NCBI RefSeq assembly: GCF_012910885.1
Contig: NZ_WTVM01000011.1
Coordinates: forward strand, 1-47,038
Direction: 5' to 3'
Length of the DNA: 47,038 bases
DNA from: Azoarcus taiwanensis
Lineage (GTDB): Bacteria; Pseudomonadota; Gammaproteobacteria; Burkholderiales; Rhodocyclaceae
Position numbers and translations under genes: made by a program. Below, one piece after another: positions 27,937-36,235 of the stretch. The first letter of the stretch is position 1. Each line of letters begins with the position of its first letter. Below the pieces are notes generated by a model that made no database searches, was not told the DNA's origin, and saw only the letters and a list, made by a program, of their open reading frames with translations.

Positions 27937-28210
27937 TTAGGGCCTGTTCTCATCCGCCATGGCGGTCGCGCTCGCAGCAAATGGCTCGCAGATCAAGGCG
28001 CGCCGACGCAGCAAGACTGGCTGTCTTGCAAGGAGGCGCAACGCCGAGATGCGGGCCATTTGGTGCGAGCCCTTCGGGTGGGCCAGTCTGGCCGCGCCGG
28101 CGGCGTTGCGCTCGTGGTCAAGGGGGCGGCCATTGACTGCCTCGCGCGCCTTGCCGGCTCAGCCAGACTGACCCACGCGATCCGCCAGCGCGAATGAGAA
28201 CAGGCCCTAA
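27937..28210. mobile_element. MITE-like element with about 20-bp terminal inverted repeats
   Basis: A 274-bp element between yebC and the EamA gene. The left end starts TTAGGGCCTGTTCTCATCCG and the right end is GAATGAGAACAGGCCCTAA, inverted with about one mismatch. Both ends can be read as GGGCC...GGCCC flanked by TA, the target duplication expected of IS630/Tc1-mariner-type MITEs. It has no coding potential of its own but strong internal pairing: GCGCAACGCC (28036-28045) with GGCGTTGCGC (28102-28111), and GCAAGAC-TGGCT-GTCTTGC. The same ends recur as a fused palindrome at 32059-32102. Confidence 0.7.
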
Positions 28211-28289
28211 CGAACCACCGGACTCACCCAAACCCCCGAACGGCGGCGCCGATAGATTGGCCCCGCCGTTTCGCTTTTCGATCACACCC

Positions 28290-29165
28290 ATGCCACCAGA
28301 GATGCTCCAGCGGATCATGCCGCTTCTTTTCGTTCTACTGTGGAGCACCGGCTTTCTCGGCGCCAAATTCGGTCTGCCCTATGCCGAACCGCTAACCTTC
28401 CTGTCGACCCGCTATGTGCTGGTGATCGGCTTGATGGTGCTGATTGCGCTGGCCATGCGTGCACCCTGGCCGCGCGACTGGCGACAGGTCTTTCACATCG
28501 GGGTGACCGGTCTGCTGGTGCAGGCGACGTACCTCGGCGGGGTGTTCATGGCGATCCACCTTGGTCTGGCCGCAGGCGTGACCGCGCTCGTCGTCGGCTT
28601 GCAGCCGCTGCTCACTGCAGTCGGCGCCGGATGGTTGCTCGGCGAGCGGGTATCCCGCACCCAATGGCTCGGTCTGGCGCTTGGCTTCATCGGTGTGGCA
28701 CTCGTCATCGCAGGCAAAAGCGCCGAGGAGGGAACCGACATGCCGCAGATCGGCACGATGCTGCTGCCGGCCCTCGTCGCGCTGATCGGCATCACCCTCG
28801 GCACCCTTTACCAGAAGCGTTACTGTCCGGGCTTCGATCTTCGCACAGGTTCGGTGATTCAGTTTGTACCGTCGCTGATCATCACCGCCGCGATCGCGAG
28901 CCAGACCGAGACGATGCACATCGACTGGAGTGGCGAATTCGTCTTCGCGCTCTTGTGGCTCGTCATCGTGCTGTCGCTCGGCGCGATCAGCCTGCTCAAC
29001 CTGCTGATCCGCAGTGGTAGTGCGGTGAACGTGGCGAGCCTGTTCTACCTGACGCCACCCACCACCGCGCTGCTGGCCTGGTTCCTGTTCGGCGAGACGC
29101 TGACCGGCATCGCCTTCGTCGGCATGGCAGTCGCGGTCGCCGGCGTCTGGCTGGCACGAAAGTAA
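28290..29165 (+). CDS. EamA-family (DMT superfamily) transporter
   Basis: A 291-residue inner-membrane protein with two EamA repeats and about ten transmembrane helices, starting IMPLLFVLLWSTGFLGAKFG. The family exports amino acids or other small metabolites; the substrate is unknown. Typical repeat features are WSTGFLGAKF, GLAAGVTALVVGLQPLLTA and SLFYLTPPTTALLAWFLFGE. The start at 28290 is preferred; 28302 is an alternative. The reading frame extends upstream into the repeat element, but that part is Pro/Gly-rich and unlikely to be translated. Confidence 0.85.
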   Translation: MPPEMLQRIMPLLFVLLWSTGFLGAKFGLPYAEPLTFLSTRYVLVIGLMVLIALAMRAPWPRDWRQVFHIGVTGLLVQATYLGGVFMAIHLGLAAGVTALVVGLQPLLTAVGAGWLLGERVSRTQWLGLALGFIGVALVIAGKSAEEGTDMPQIGTMLLPALVALIGITLGTLYQKRYCPGFDLRTGSVIQFVPSLIITAAIASQTETMHIDWSGEFVFALLWLVIVLSLGAISLLNLLIRSGSAVNVASLFYLTPPTTALLAWFLFGETLTGIAFVGMAVAVAGVWLARK

Positions 29166-29175
29166 CTGGCCTGCC

Positions 29176-29279
29176 AGCCTGTCGGACTTGAGACTGATCT
29201 GCTGCGCCAGTGGGAGAAGCGGTCCATATTCGCCCGTTTTCCCACCTCGCGAGCGACGATCGCTCAAGCCCGACAGACT
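29176..29279. repeat. Dispersed repeat R1 with inverted ends, before ruvC
   Basis: A 104-bp element whose ends AGCCTGTCGGACTTGAG (29176-29192) and CTCAAGCCCGACAGACT (29263-29279) are inverted copies with two mismatches. Its reverse complement aligns with 44251-44409: both share GGCTTGAGCGATCGTCGC and, further in, GGGCGAAT...ACTGGCGCAGC and GACAGGCT. The other copy carries about 50 extra internal bases. It fills most of the gap between the EamA gene and ruvC. Confidence 0.65.
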
Positions 29280-29293
29280 GCTAGAATCCAGCC

Positions 29294-29833
29294 ATGCGTG
29301 CCGCCAGCCAAATCGTCGCCAGTCGCATCCTCGGTCTCGACCCGGGGCTCCGGGCGACCGGCTTCGGGCTGGTCGACAAGCTCGGGCAACAGTTGCGTTA
29401 TGTCGCCAGCGGTTGCATTCGCACCGAGGGCACCGAACTGCCGGGTCGTCTCAAGACCCTGCTCGAGGGCGTACGCGAAGTCATCGCGACCTACGAACCC
29501 GATCTCGTGGCGGTCGAGAAAGTTTTCGTCAATGTCAATCCGCAATCGACGCTGCTGCTCGGACAGGCTCGCGGCGCGGTGATCTGCGGCGCAGTGTCCT
29601 GCGACCTGCCGGTGCATGAATACACCGCGCTGCAGGTCAAGCAGGCGGTGGTCGGTTACGGCAAGGCCAACAAGGACCAAGTGCAGCACATGGTCCAGCG
29701 TTTGCTGGGTCTCGAAGTGAGTCCGAAAGGCGATGCCGCCGACGCACTGGCCTGCGCCATCTGTCATGCCAACGGCGGTGAGGGCGCACTTGCCACGCTC
29801 GGAAATCGCCGGCGCGCAGGCCGCATCCTTTGA
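29294..29833 (+). CDS. ruvC: Crossover junction endodeoxyribonuclease RuvC
   Basis: RuvC resolves Holliday junctions by paired cleavage, completing RuvAB branch migration. The 179-residue protein has the four acidic catalytic residues at Asp16 ([14 protein letters not shown]), Glu75 (LVAVEKVF), Asp147 and Asp150 (KGDAADALA), each about nine positions later than in E. coli because of a longer N-terminus. It is about 22 kb from ruvAB in this genome, on the same strand. Confidence 0.96.
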   Translation: MRAASQIVASRILGLDPGLRATGFGLVDKLGQQLRYVASGCIRTEGTELPGRLKTLLEGVREVIATYEPDLVAVEKVFVNVNPQSTLLLGQARGAVICGAVSCDLPVHEYTALQVKQAVVGYGKANKDQVQHMVQRLLGLEVSPKGDAADALACAICHANGGEGALATLGNRRRAGRIL

Positions 29834-29977
29834 GACCGTAGGGCATGAGCCGGCCGGGATTAATCCACCCGCGGGCTGTGGCACTATAGCGGCAACACGC
29901 CAGACGCGGCTGCTGCGAGTCATGCGCGCCCAGGCACAACCATGACCGCAGTCCGGGCCAGCCACTGACACCAATCC

Positions 29978-31813
29978 ATGCCCCGAACCCGCCTGATCAT
30001 ACTCGCCCTGATTCTGTCCGCGCTGGCATTCGGCCTGCATACCAGTGCCGAAGCCACCGAGATCGCCGCCGGCGTGGCGATCTTCCTGATCGGCATGATG
30101 GCGCTGGAGAACGGGTTCAAGGTGTTCACTGGCGGCACCCTCGAGCGCCTGCTCCAGCGATCCACTGACAAGCTCTGGAAGAGCCTTTCCTTCGGCGTCG
30201 TGGCAACCACTGTCACGCAATCGAGCTCACTGGTGTCGGTGATCACGATCAGCTTTCTCAGTGCCGGCCTGCTCGGCCTGACACAGGGCGTCGGCATCAT
30301 CTTCGGCGCCAACCTGGGCACCACCACCGGGGCCTGGCTGATCGCCGGCCTCGGGCTCAGGGTCAACGTCGCCGCCTATGCCATGCCGATGCTGATATTC
30401 GGCGTAGTGCTGAGCTTCACTTCGTCGAAAACCCTCAAGGGACTGGGCAACGTACTGACCGGCCTCGGCTTCCTGTTCCTCGGCATCCACTACATGAAGG
30501 AGGGCTTCGAGACCTTTGGCCAGAGCATAGACCTCGCCGAGTATGCAGTGCCGGGCCTCGCCGGCCTGATGTTGTTCACCGCAATAGGCGTCTTTGCGAC
30601 GGTGGTGATGCAATCGTCCCACGCGACCCTGGTGCTCATCATCACCGCGCTGGCAGCCGGCCAGATCACTTATGAGAACGCGCTTGCCCTGTCGATCGGT
30701 GCCAACGTCGGCACCACCATCACCGCCATCATCGGCTCGATCAGCGCCAACATCGCCGGCCGACGCCTGGCGGCAGCGCACCTGATCTTCAACCTGACTA
30801 CCGGCATTCTCGCGCTGGTGTTCATCCGGCAGTTCGTGGTCGCGGTCGAACTCGGCGCCGACTGGCTCGGCATTGCGCCGAACGACCACACGCTCAAGCT
30901 GGCGCTGTTCCATTCGCTCTTCAATCTCACCGGCATCGCATTGATGCTGCCGCTGATGAGCCGACTGGTCGTTTTTCTCGAGACGCATCTCAAGCCGGCA
31001 CCGAGCACGGTCAGCAGCCCCAGGTTCATCAACGAAACCATGATGCAGATGCCCGACGCCGGCCTCGAGGCCGCGCGCAAGGAGATCGGCCACCTTTTCG
31101 CGAACGTATTCGACATCATGGCACTCGTACTGCACGCCGACCCGATCCGTCTGCGCAAGGGTGAGCAACTCGAACTGCTGGCAAATGCACCCGAGCGTGT
31201 GCGGGAAATCGATGTAGACGACTACTACCGGCGCCGCGTCAAACCCCTTCATGCCGACATACTGGATTTTCTCGCACGTCTGCCGACCGAGGACAAGCAG
31301 TCACGACAGGCTTTCGTGCTGCGCGCCGCAACCCAGCATCTCATCGAAGCGCTCAAGGATCTCAAGCACCTGCAGAAGAACATGGTGCGTTACCTGGTCT
31401 CGCCCAACCCCTATCTTCGCAAGGAATATGTCGCGATCCGCCAGCACCTCGCGCTCATTCTCCATCACCTGCACAGGCTTGCAACCGGCGAGGAGGAGAA
31501 CCCGACGCTCGCCTTCGATGTACTCGCAGCCAGCATGCAAAGTCACGATATCGTCGGCAATGGCACGCTCGACAGGCTGATCAGGGAGAAACGGATCAGC
31601 CCTGAAGTGGCCAGCTCGCTGATGAACGATAATGGCTATGCTTACGATATTTCCCGCAACCTGCTCGCGCTGGCTCGCACCGCGTTCATGCCGCACGAGT
31701 ATGTAGACAAGCAGCTCGAGAACGCGCTGCATCTCGACAAGCAGGAGCTCGAGGCGATTCTTGCCACGACCTCCCAAGCCGGCTCCACGGAAAACGAAGG
31801 GTCCAGGATATGA
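29978..31813 (+). CDS. Na+/phosphate symporter with PhoU-like C-terminal domain (NptA/YjbB type)
   Basis: A 611-residue protein. The first half (to about residue 345) is a Na/Pi-cotransporter domain with paired QSSS-type motifs: VTQSSSLVSVITISFLSAG and VMQSSHATLVLIITALAAG, and GANLGTTTGAWL/GANVGTTITAII repeats. The second half, from about RFINETMMQMPDAGLEAARK, is helical and PhoU-like. Members move phosphate with sodium, and E. coli YjbB works as a phosphate exporter. The stop overlaps the start of a small basic coiled-coil ORF by 4 bp (ATGA). Confidence 0.9.
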   Translation: MPRTRLIILALILSALAFGLHTSAEATEIAAGVAIFLIGMMALENGFKVFTGGTLERLLQRSTDKLWKSLSFGVVATTVTQSSSLVSVITISFLSAGLLGLTQGVGIIFGANLGTTTGAWLIAGLGLRVNVAAYAMPMLIFGVVLSFTSSKTLKGLGNVLTGLGFLFLGIHYMKEGFETFGQSIDLAEYAVPGLAGLMLFTAIGVFATVVMQSSHATLVLIITALAAGQITYENALALSIGANVGTTITAIIGSISANIAGRRLAAAHLIFNLTTGILALVFIRQFVVAVELGADWLGIAPNDHTLKLALFHSLFNLTGIALMLPLMSRLVVFLETHLKPAPSTVSSPRFINETMMQMPDAGLEAARKEIGHLFANVFDIMALVLHADPIRLRKGEQLELLANAPERVREIDVDDYYRRRVKPLHADILDFLARLPTEDKQSRQAFVLRAATQHLIEALKDLKHLQKNMVRYLVSPNPYLRKEYVAIRQHLALILHHLHRLATGEEENPTLAFDVLAASMQSHDIVGNGTLDRLIREKRISPEVASSLMNDNGYAYDISRNLLALARTAFMPHEYVDKQLENALHLDKQELEAILATTSQAGSTENEGSRI

Positions 31814-32061
31814 ACTTCAAGCGGATGATAGACAAGCTCGGCCTGCTTCTCTCCGCAGACCGTCGCATGCAGGAAGAAAAGAAGAAGAAGCTCAAGGAAC
31901 TGCTGAAGAAAATGAAAGCTGAGCAAAAGCGTTTGAAGATCGCGATCGCCCACTGCAACGATCCGGATGCTCGCGCCGACTTCGAACTGAAGCTGCAGAT
32001 TCTCACCGAACAACGCAAGAAGGGCGTCAATCTGCGAAAGCGTCTGGCCGGAAAAGCTTAG
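31810..32061 (+). CDS. Small basic coiled-coil protein coupled to the phosphate symporter
   Basis: An 83-residue, very Lys-rich protein (RRMQEEKKKKLKELLKKMKA) predicted to be almost wholly helical with heptads, and one cysteine. It overlaps the symporter stop by 4 bp, so translation is coupled and a role with the PhoU-like tail is plausible but unproven. Its stop codon TAG is formed by GCT-TAG at 32056-32061, where the TAG is the first part of the 44-bp palindromic repeat, so the repeat appears to define the protein's end. No known family recognised. Confidence 0.7.
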   Translation: MNFKRMIDKLGLLLSADRRMQEEKKKKLKELLKKMKAEQKRLKIAIAHCNDPDARADFELKLQILTEQRKKGVNLRKRLAGKA

Positions 32062-32102
32062 GGCCTGTTCTCATTCGCCATGGCGAATGAGAACAGGCCC
32101 TA
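32059..32102. repeat. Perfect 44-bp palindrome, fused ends of the MITE-like element
   Basis: The 44 bases read identically on both strands: 22 bp from TAGGGCCTGTTCTCATTCGC, then the exact complement. The half-site matches the left end of the 274-bp element at 27937 with one mismatch, so this is the same terminal repeat joined tail to tail with no interior. It lies between convergent genes and could form a 20-bp-plus hairpin ending transcripts from either side. Confidence 0.85.
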
Positions 32103-32118
32103 GCCTCGCCGCAACTGC

Positions 32119-32673
32119 TCAGCGCGACGGTTCATCCTTGGTCACCGCGTCAGCGGCAGACGAAAGTTCGCGCAGCAAATGTCCCGCCACCAACCCATTC
32201 ACCAAGCCGAAGACCGTCGCCGCAAGGGCGAACACTGGCACCAGATAGAATACGCCGTCGTGCGGCACCAGCCACAGCCGGGCCAGCACAAGCTGTCCGC
32301 CGATATGGGCAAAGGCTGCGAGTATGCTCAGCGTAATCGGGCCGAACCATCGCCGCGGCAGATGCATGGCGAGACCCAGCGTGGCAAGGCTGGCGAGCGA
32401 CCCGGCCAGCGCGAGAAAGAAACCCGGCGCAAAAAACTGCCCGAGCAGCAGACTGCCGGCAAACACCCGCAACAAGGCCACCCAGACCGCATCCCGCCAC
32501 CCCCATTGCAGCAGTACGATGAGGATGACGATGTTGGCCAGCCCGGGTTTGACGCCGGGCAAGGGCAGCGGAATCGCTGCCTCTGCCACGGCAAGCACGA
32601 TCGCCGCTGCCGCAAAGCGGGCGATGCGGGCGTCGTCCGCCGTCGGTCGAATCTCAATAGTTGAGGGAGTCAT
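32119..32673 (-). CDS. Gx-transporter / heptaprenyl diphosphate synthase component I-like membrane protein
   Basis: A 184-residue protein with about five hydrophobic segments and the family signature PLPLPGVKPGLANIVILIVL near residue 34. Databases name the family after heptaprenyl diphosphate synthase component I, but the hydrophobic layout suggests a small ECF-like or Gx transporter membrane protein. It overlaps the upstream NusG-domain-II gene by 20 bp; this pair recurs in bacteria, often near flavin or redox genes, none of which is seen here. The real role is unknown. Confidence 0.8.
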   Translation of the reverse strand: MTPSTIEIRPTADDARIARFAAAAIVLAVAEAAIPLPLPGVKPGLANIVILIVLLQWGWRDAVWVALLRVFAGSLLLGQFFAPGFFLALAGSLASLATLGLAMHLPRRWFGPITLSILAAFAHIGGQLVLARLWLVPHDGVFYLVPVFALAATVFGLVNGLVAGHLLRELSSAADAVTKDEPSR

Positions 32674-33046
32674 AAGTCGAGGCGCCGCCCGAAAGCATCA
32701 GGCTCACTTCGTTGGGTGCACAGATCGCGGCCGCCCCGGAACGCGTAAGCCAGCCCTGGCGCACGCAGTATTGTCGCGGGCCCGGATCGGACACGACACG
32801 AGCCCGGCCCGGCTCGACTTCGATCACGGTGATCCCCAGGGGGCCTGGAACTTCGATACGCTGCGATCGCGAAAGGCCTGTCTCGGCATACAACTGCCCG
32901 CCCGCACGGATCACCACTTTGTCGGGCGCACCGCCGCGCCACAGCGTCGCCGCCGAGGCGATGCAGACGAAAAGCGCCAAACCGATCACGAGCACATCAC
33001 CTGGGCGGACGAGAGCAAACCACTGGGACGGCTTTCCGACAGGCAT
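32654..33046 (-). CDS. NusG domain II-containing membrane-anchored protein
   Basis: A 130-residue protein: one N-terminal transmembrane helix (GDVLVIGLALFVCIASAATL, residues about 16-35), then an extracytoplasmic beta-rich domain of the NusG_II type (VVIRAGGQLYAETGLSRSQR, then ITVIEVEPGRARVVSDPGPR) with cysteines in RQYCVRQGW and AAICAPNEVSLML. It starts at 33046, overlapping the rapZ stop by 1 bp (TGATG). The stretch upstream in this frame belongs to rapZ. Function unknown; it pairs with the following Gx-family gene. Confidence 0.8.
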   Translation of the reverse strand: MPVGKPSQWFALVRPGDVLVIGLALFVCIASAATLWRGGAPDKVVIRAGGQLYAETGLSRSQRIEVPGPLGITVIEVEPGRARVVSDPGPRQYCVRQGWLTRSGAAAICAPNEVSLMLSGGASTYDSLNY

Positions 33047-33900
33047 CAATCCGAGGCCCGCCTCACTGAGGAGCGGTGCCGGACCAGCACCCGCGCCTGG
33101 TCGCGGAAGCGTTCCCCGAGCAGCTCGGCGAGATAGACCGAGCGGTGTTGCCCGCCGGTACAACCGATCGCCACGGTAAGATAGCTCCGGCTGTCACGCG
33201 TGTAGCTGGGCAGCCAGTTCGCGACGAATTTGCCGATGTCGTCGGCCATGCGACCGACCTCGGGAATTCTGCGCAGGAAATCCGCCACCGGCGCATCCCG
33301 ACCGGTCAGCGGGCGCAGCTTGGGGTCGTAGTGCGGATTGGGCAGACAACGTACATCGAACACGAGGTCGGCATCCAGCGGAATGCCGTACTTGAACCCG
33401 AAGGATTCGAACATCAGGGTGAGACCTTCGGCCGGCGCCAGCTCCAGAAAATCCTTGACCCAGACACGCAGTGCGTTCGGGTGTAGCTCGCTGGTATCGA
33501 TCTGGTGGCCGAGCTGTGCGATGGCCTCGAGCGCGTCGCGCTCCCGCTGGATCGCCTCCTCAAGCGAGACGTCGTCGCTCGCCAGTGGGTGGCGACGCCT
33601 GGTTTCGGAGAAACGCGCAATCAGCGTGGCGTCGCGGCTGTTGAGAAAAATCATGCGCAGGTCGTCGACCATGCCGCGCAACTGCTCCAGCAACTGCGGC
33701 AAGGCGGAAAGACTCGCGCCCGAGCGCACATCCACGGCTACGCCAATCCGCTTGTACCCGCTGCCTCGCAAATGGCTGACCAATTGCGGCAGCAGGGTCG
33801 CGGGAAGATTGTCGACCACGTAGTAGCCGACATCCTCGAGCACATTGAGGGCAATGCTCTTGCCTGAACCGGACAGCCCGCTGATCAGTACTATTTGCAT
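33046..33900 (-). CDS. rapZ: RNase adapter protein RapZ
   Basis: RapZ binds the small RNA GlmZ and brings it to RNase E, adjusting glucosamine-6-phosphate synthesis in enteric bacteria; other members bind nucleotides with unclear partners. The 284-residue protein has Walker A GLSGSGKS (residues 8-15), Walker B-like VVDNLPATLLP, and the C-terminal RNA-binding region including SVGCTGGQHRSVYLAE-like residues (AIGCTGGQHRSVYLAELLGE). The ATG at 33900 gives MQIVLISGLSG. The usual neighbours ptsN and hprK are absent; NusG_II and Gx genes follow directly. Confidence 0.94.
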   Translation of the reverse strand: MQIVLISGLSGSGKSIALNVLEDVGYYVVDNLPATLLPQLVSHLRGSGYKRIGVAVDVRSGASLSALPQLLEQLRGMVDDLRMIFLNSRDATLIARFSETRRRHPLASDDVSLEEAIQRERDALEAIAQLGHQIDTSELHPNALRVWVKDFLELAPAEGLTLMFESFGFKYGIPLDADLVFDVRCLPNPHYDPKLRPLTGRDAPVADFLRRIPEVGRMADDIGKFVANWLPSYTRDSRSYLTVAIGCTGGQHRSVYLAELLGERFRDQARVLVRHRSSVRRASD

Positions 33901-33937
33901 TGGCTTATCGATTGAACAACGCATATCTCGTGCGAGC

Positions 33938-33946
33938 ATTATCACA
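33938..33946 (-). promoter_or_regulatory. Extended -10 promoter element upstream of rapZ
   Basis: On the minus strand the bases read TGTGATAAT, an extended -10 (TGn plus GATAAT) lying 38 bp before the rapZ start. A TTGCCA further upstream is 21 bp away from the hexamer, too far for a normal -35, so the extended element would have to carry the promoter. Confidence 0.35.
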
Positions 33947-34017
33947 CGATCCCACTCGCACTTTTGGCAAAGACCTGCGGTGGGAGTTCATTCCCGCTCG
34001 ACCTGCCTGACTTCGCG

Positions 34018-35052
34018 TCAGGGGTTGGCGGCGTCTGTCAATTCGGCAATTTCGGCCAGTACCGTCGTTGCGTAGCCACCAGGCGGTAGCTCAAAGGTCA
34101 GCACCAAGGTCCCGCCATCGAGCCACCGGCATGCAAGCCCGTGCACCGGCATGCGCAGCACGCGACGCTCATGCTTGAGGCCGGCCGCAATCAGGCCTTG
34201 CGCGAGTTCAGGGTCATCGTCAGCCACAGCCTGTTCCAGCGCTGCGACCACACCCCGGCTCTCCAGTGTGCCCGCTCCCCAGAGCGGACCGGTCGGATGC
34301 ACGTCCTGCTCCTTCACCCGCTGTTCCAGAGCGGCATCCACGGTTTCAGCCAAAAAGTGGCTGCGGCTGCCGTTGAGGTTCATGAGATCGCCCGGCTGCG
34401 CATGACACCAGGTGCCGTCTTCCACCCGCCTGGCGAGCAGACGATTGAAGAGGGCCGACCGCGCCGCTGACAGATACAGGCCGCGCAGGTTTCGGTCACG
34501 CACACGCAGCCGTCCCTGAAACAACGCGCGCGCCTTGACCAGGTTGCCACCCTCTCGGCCGAAACGTTGCGGGCCGAAATAGTTGGGCACACCTTCGCTG
34601 CGGATGCGCTCGAGCCGCCTTTCCAGCGACGCCAGGTCACCCACGCAGTCGCGCAGGGTCAGACGGAAACGGTTGCCTTCGAGAAACCCTGTCTTGAGTT
34701 TGCGCCCGTGGCGGCCGCTTTGCAGCACGCGCATGCCCGATTCGAGCACTGCATTCCAGTCGGGGGCCTCGCGCCCGGGCATCTGCACGCTGAACCATTG
34801 TGTGGTCACCGCATGGCGATCCTTCAGACCTGCGTAGCCGACCGCACTGCTCGGCACCCCGGCCACACGGGCGAGACACGCCGCGACATGGTCGGTGTTG
34901 CAGCCGATCTTTTCCAGCCACAACCAGACATGTTCGCCCTGTCCATCCAGTTCAACCGCAGAAAGTTCATCAACGACAAAGTCCTCGGACGACTGGCGAA
35001 TCCGCGCTCTGAATAACGGGGGGCTGGCGGGCATACCGACTGGATCGATCAT
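34018..35052 (-). CDS. truD: tRNA pseudouridine(13) synthase TruD
   Basis: TruD makes pseudouridine at position 13 of tRNA-Glu and others. The 344-residue protein has the catalytic Asp78 in YAGLKDRHAVTTQWFSV, RQSSEDFVVDE near the start, and NYFGPQRFGREGGN. GAGGAG five bases ahead of the ATG at 35052 fixes the start and excludes a GTG at 35142 that overlaps the upstream hydrolase gene. It is the last gene of a four-gene leftward cluster. Confidence 0.95.
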   Translation of the reverse strand: MIDPVGMPASPPLFRARIRQSSEDFVVDELSAVELDGQGEHVWLWLEKIGCNTDHVAACLARVAGVPSSAVGYAGLKDRHAVTTQWFSVQMPGREAPDWNAVLESGMRVLQSGRHGRKLKTGFLEGNRFRLTLRDCVGDLASLERRLERIRSEGVPNYFGPQRFGREGGNLVKARALFQGRLRVRDRNLRGLYLSAARSALFNRLLARRVEDGTWCHAQPGDLMNLNGSRSHFLAETVDAALEQRVKEQDVHPTGPLWGAGTLESRGVVAALEQAVADDDPELAQGLIAAGLKHERRVLRMPVHGLACRWLDGGTLVLTFELPPGGYATTVLAEIAELTDAANP

Positions 35053-35138
35053 AGTCTCCTCATTGGTCTGGCCGGCTGCGGCGGCACAAAGCCTGACTGC
35101 TACAGGGAATCGTCCTGCCGCGAGGCTGCAAACCTTCG

Positions 35139-36053
35139 TCACGCGGCAAGCAATCGGTCGCCTTCGCGCCGAGCCACTCCGGCACGCACCAGATCGCCTA
35201 CCAGCCAGTCAGCCAGTTCGCTCGCGCTCAACCCCAGAAAGCGTGCGTTGGCTTCCCGATAAAGAGCTACCTCGCCGAGGTGTTGCGACAGAGCTTCGAT
35301 ATCCATTGCGCGACGATCCAGCAGGGTGAACGTAATGCAGGCTCGGATCGCGTTGCGAGCGATTCTCGCGCCATCGGCCTCGAAAGCGGCCAGACGCCCG
35401 AAGGCGCGCTCGAGCGCGTCATCGAATTCCACGAAGGGCGCGCCATGCCCCGGAATCACGACATCGACCGAAAGGCGGGCAATCGCCTCCAGCGTGCTGC
35501 GGGTCGCGCCGACGCCGTCACCGGTGCCGAGCACGTCGGCGAACAGAATGCCGAAACCGTCGCGCCACAATGCGTCACCCGAGATCAGAATACGCCGGTC
35601 AGGGTCGTGAAACATGACCGCATCCATGTCGTGTCCGGGTGCCTCGAGCACATGCCACTCGCCCCCACCCATCGCCAGACGTTCGCCGGCTTCGACGGTT
35701 GCATCCACCGGAAACCGCTCGCCCACCTGGTCGGCAATGCTGAGCAGAAGCGCATCCTCATCCCAGCGCTCGACCGCGCCTGCCATGCCGGCCGGCACGA
35801 CAATGTCGCAGGCGAAGGCACGCCGCACCGCGGCGTTGCCACCGATGTGGTCGGAGTGGGAATGGGTATTGACGAGATGCGCGAGGCGGCGCCCCCCGAG
35901 CGCGGTGCGCAGCAGCGCCACCGTCTGCTCGGCGTGGCTCTGGTAGCCGCTGTCGATCAGCGTTGCCTCGGCACCGTCGAACAACAACACATTGTTCGAC
36001 GACAGCCAGCCCCTCTCGATGACCTGAACGCCTTCAGGCAGTGTCACGCTCAT
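35139..36053 (-). CDS. Metallo-beta-lactamase-fold hydrolase
   Basis: A 304-residue MBL-fold protein. The zinc motif HSHSDH is at residues 64-69, with His139-type GHDMDAVMFH, the bridging Asp in LISGDALWRDGFG, and the late His in VIPGHGAPF. A C-terminal helical domain follows (ERAFGRLAAFEADGARIARN). Thiol-ester or lactone hydrolases share this layout; no substrate can be named. It overlaps the small upstream cysteine protein by 4 bp (ATGA) and leads into truD. Confidence 0.88.
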   Translation of the reverse strand: MSVTLPEGVQVIERGWLSSNNVLLFDGAEATLIDSGYQSHAEQTVALLRTALGGRRLAHLVNTHSHSDHIGGNAAVRRAFACDIVVPAGMAGAVERWDEDALLLSIADQVGERFPVDATVEAGERLAMGGGEWHVLEAPGHDMDAVMFHDPDRRILISGDALWRDGFGILFADVLGTGDGVGATRSTLEAIARLSVDVVIPGHGAPFVEFDDALERAFGRLAAFEADGARIARNAIRACITFTLLDRRAMDIEALSQHLGEVALYREANARFLGLSASELADWLVGDLVRAGVARREGDRLLAA

Positions 36054-36235
36054 TCTGTCCCTTCACCCACGTGTTCGGCGACGTTGGGCGGAAGTGGCGG
36101 CTGAGCCGGCTTTTGTTCGGGCTGCGGGGTCGCGACCGGCACGCCGTCGATCTCCTCGGGCGTACGACCGCAGCCCAGGCAGATGCCGGAATCCCAGTCG
36201 ATCATGCACACGCCGACACAGAGGGCATCACTCAT
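36050..36235 (-). CDS. Small Cys4 protein, DUF1289-related
   Basis: A 61-residue protein with four cysteines in the spacing [20 protein letters not shown], like the DUF1289 zinc-finger-type pattern of its upstream neighbour, then a proline-rich tail ([19 protein letters not shown]). It overlaps both neighbours by 4 bp (ATGA at each end), so three genes are translationally coupled. It is probably a divergent duplicate of the DUF1289 gene; function unknown. Confidence 0.72.
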   Translation of the reverse strand: MSDALCVGVCMIDWDSGICLGCGRTPEEIDGVPVATPQPEQKPAQPPLPPNVAEHVGEGTE

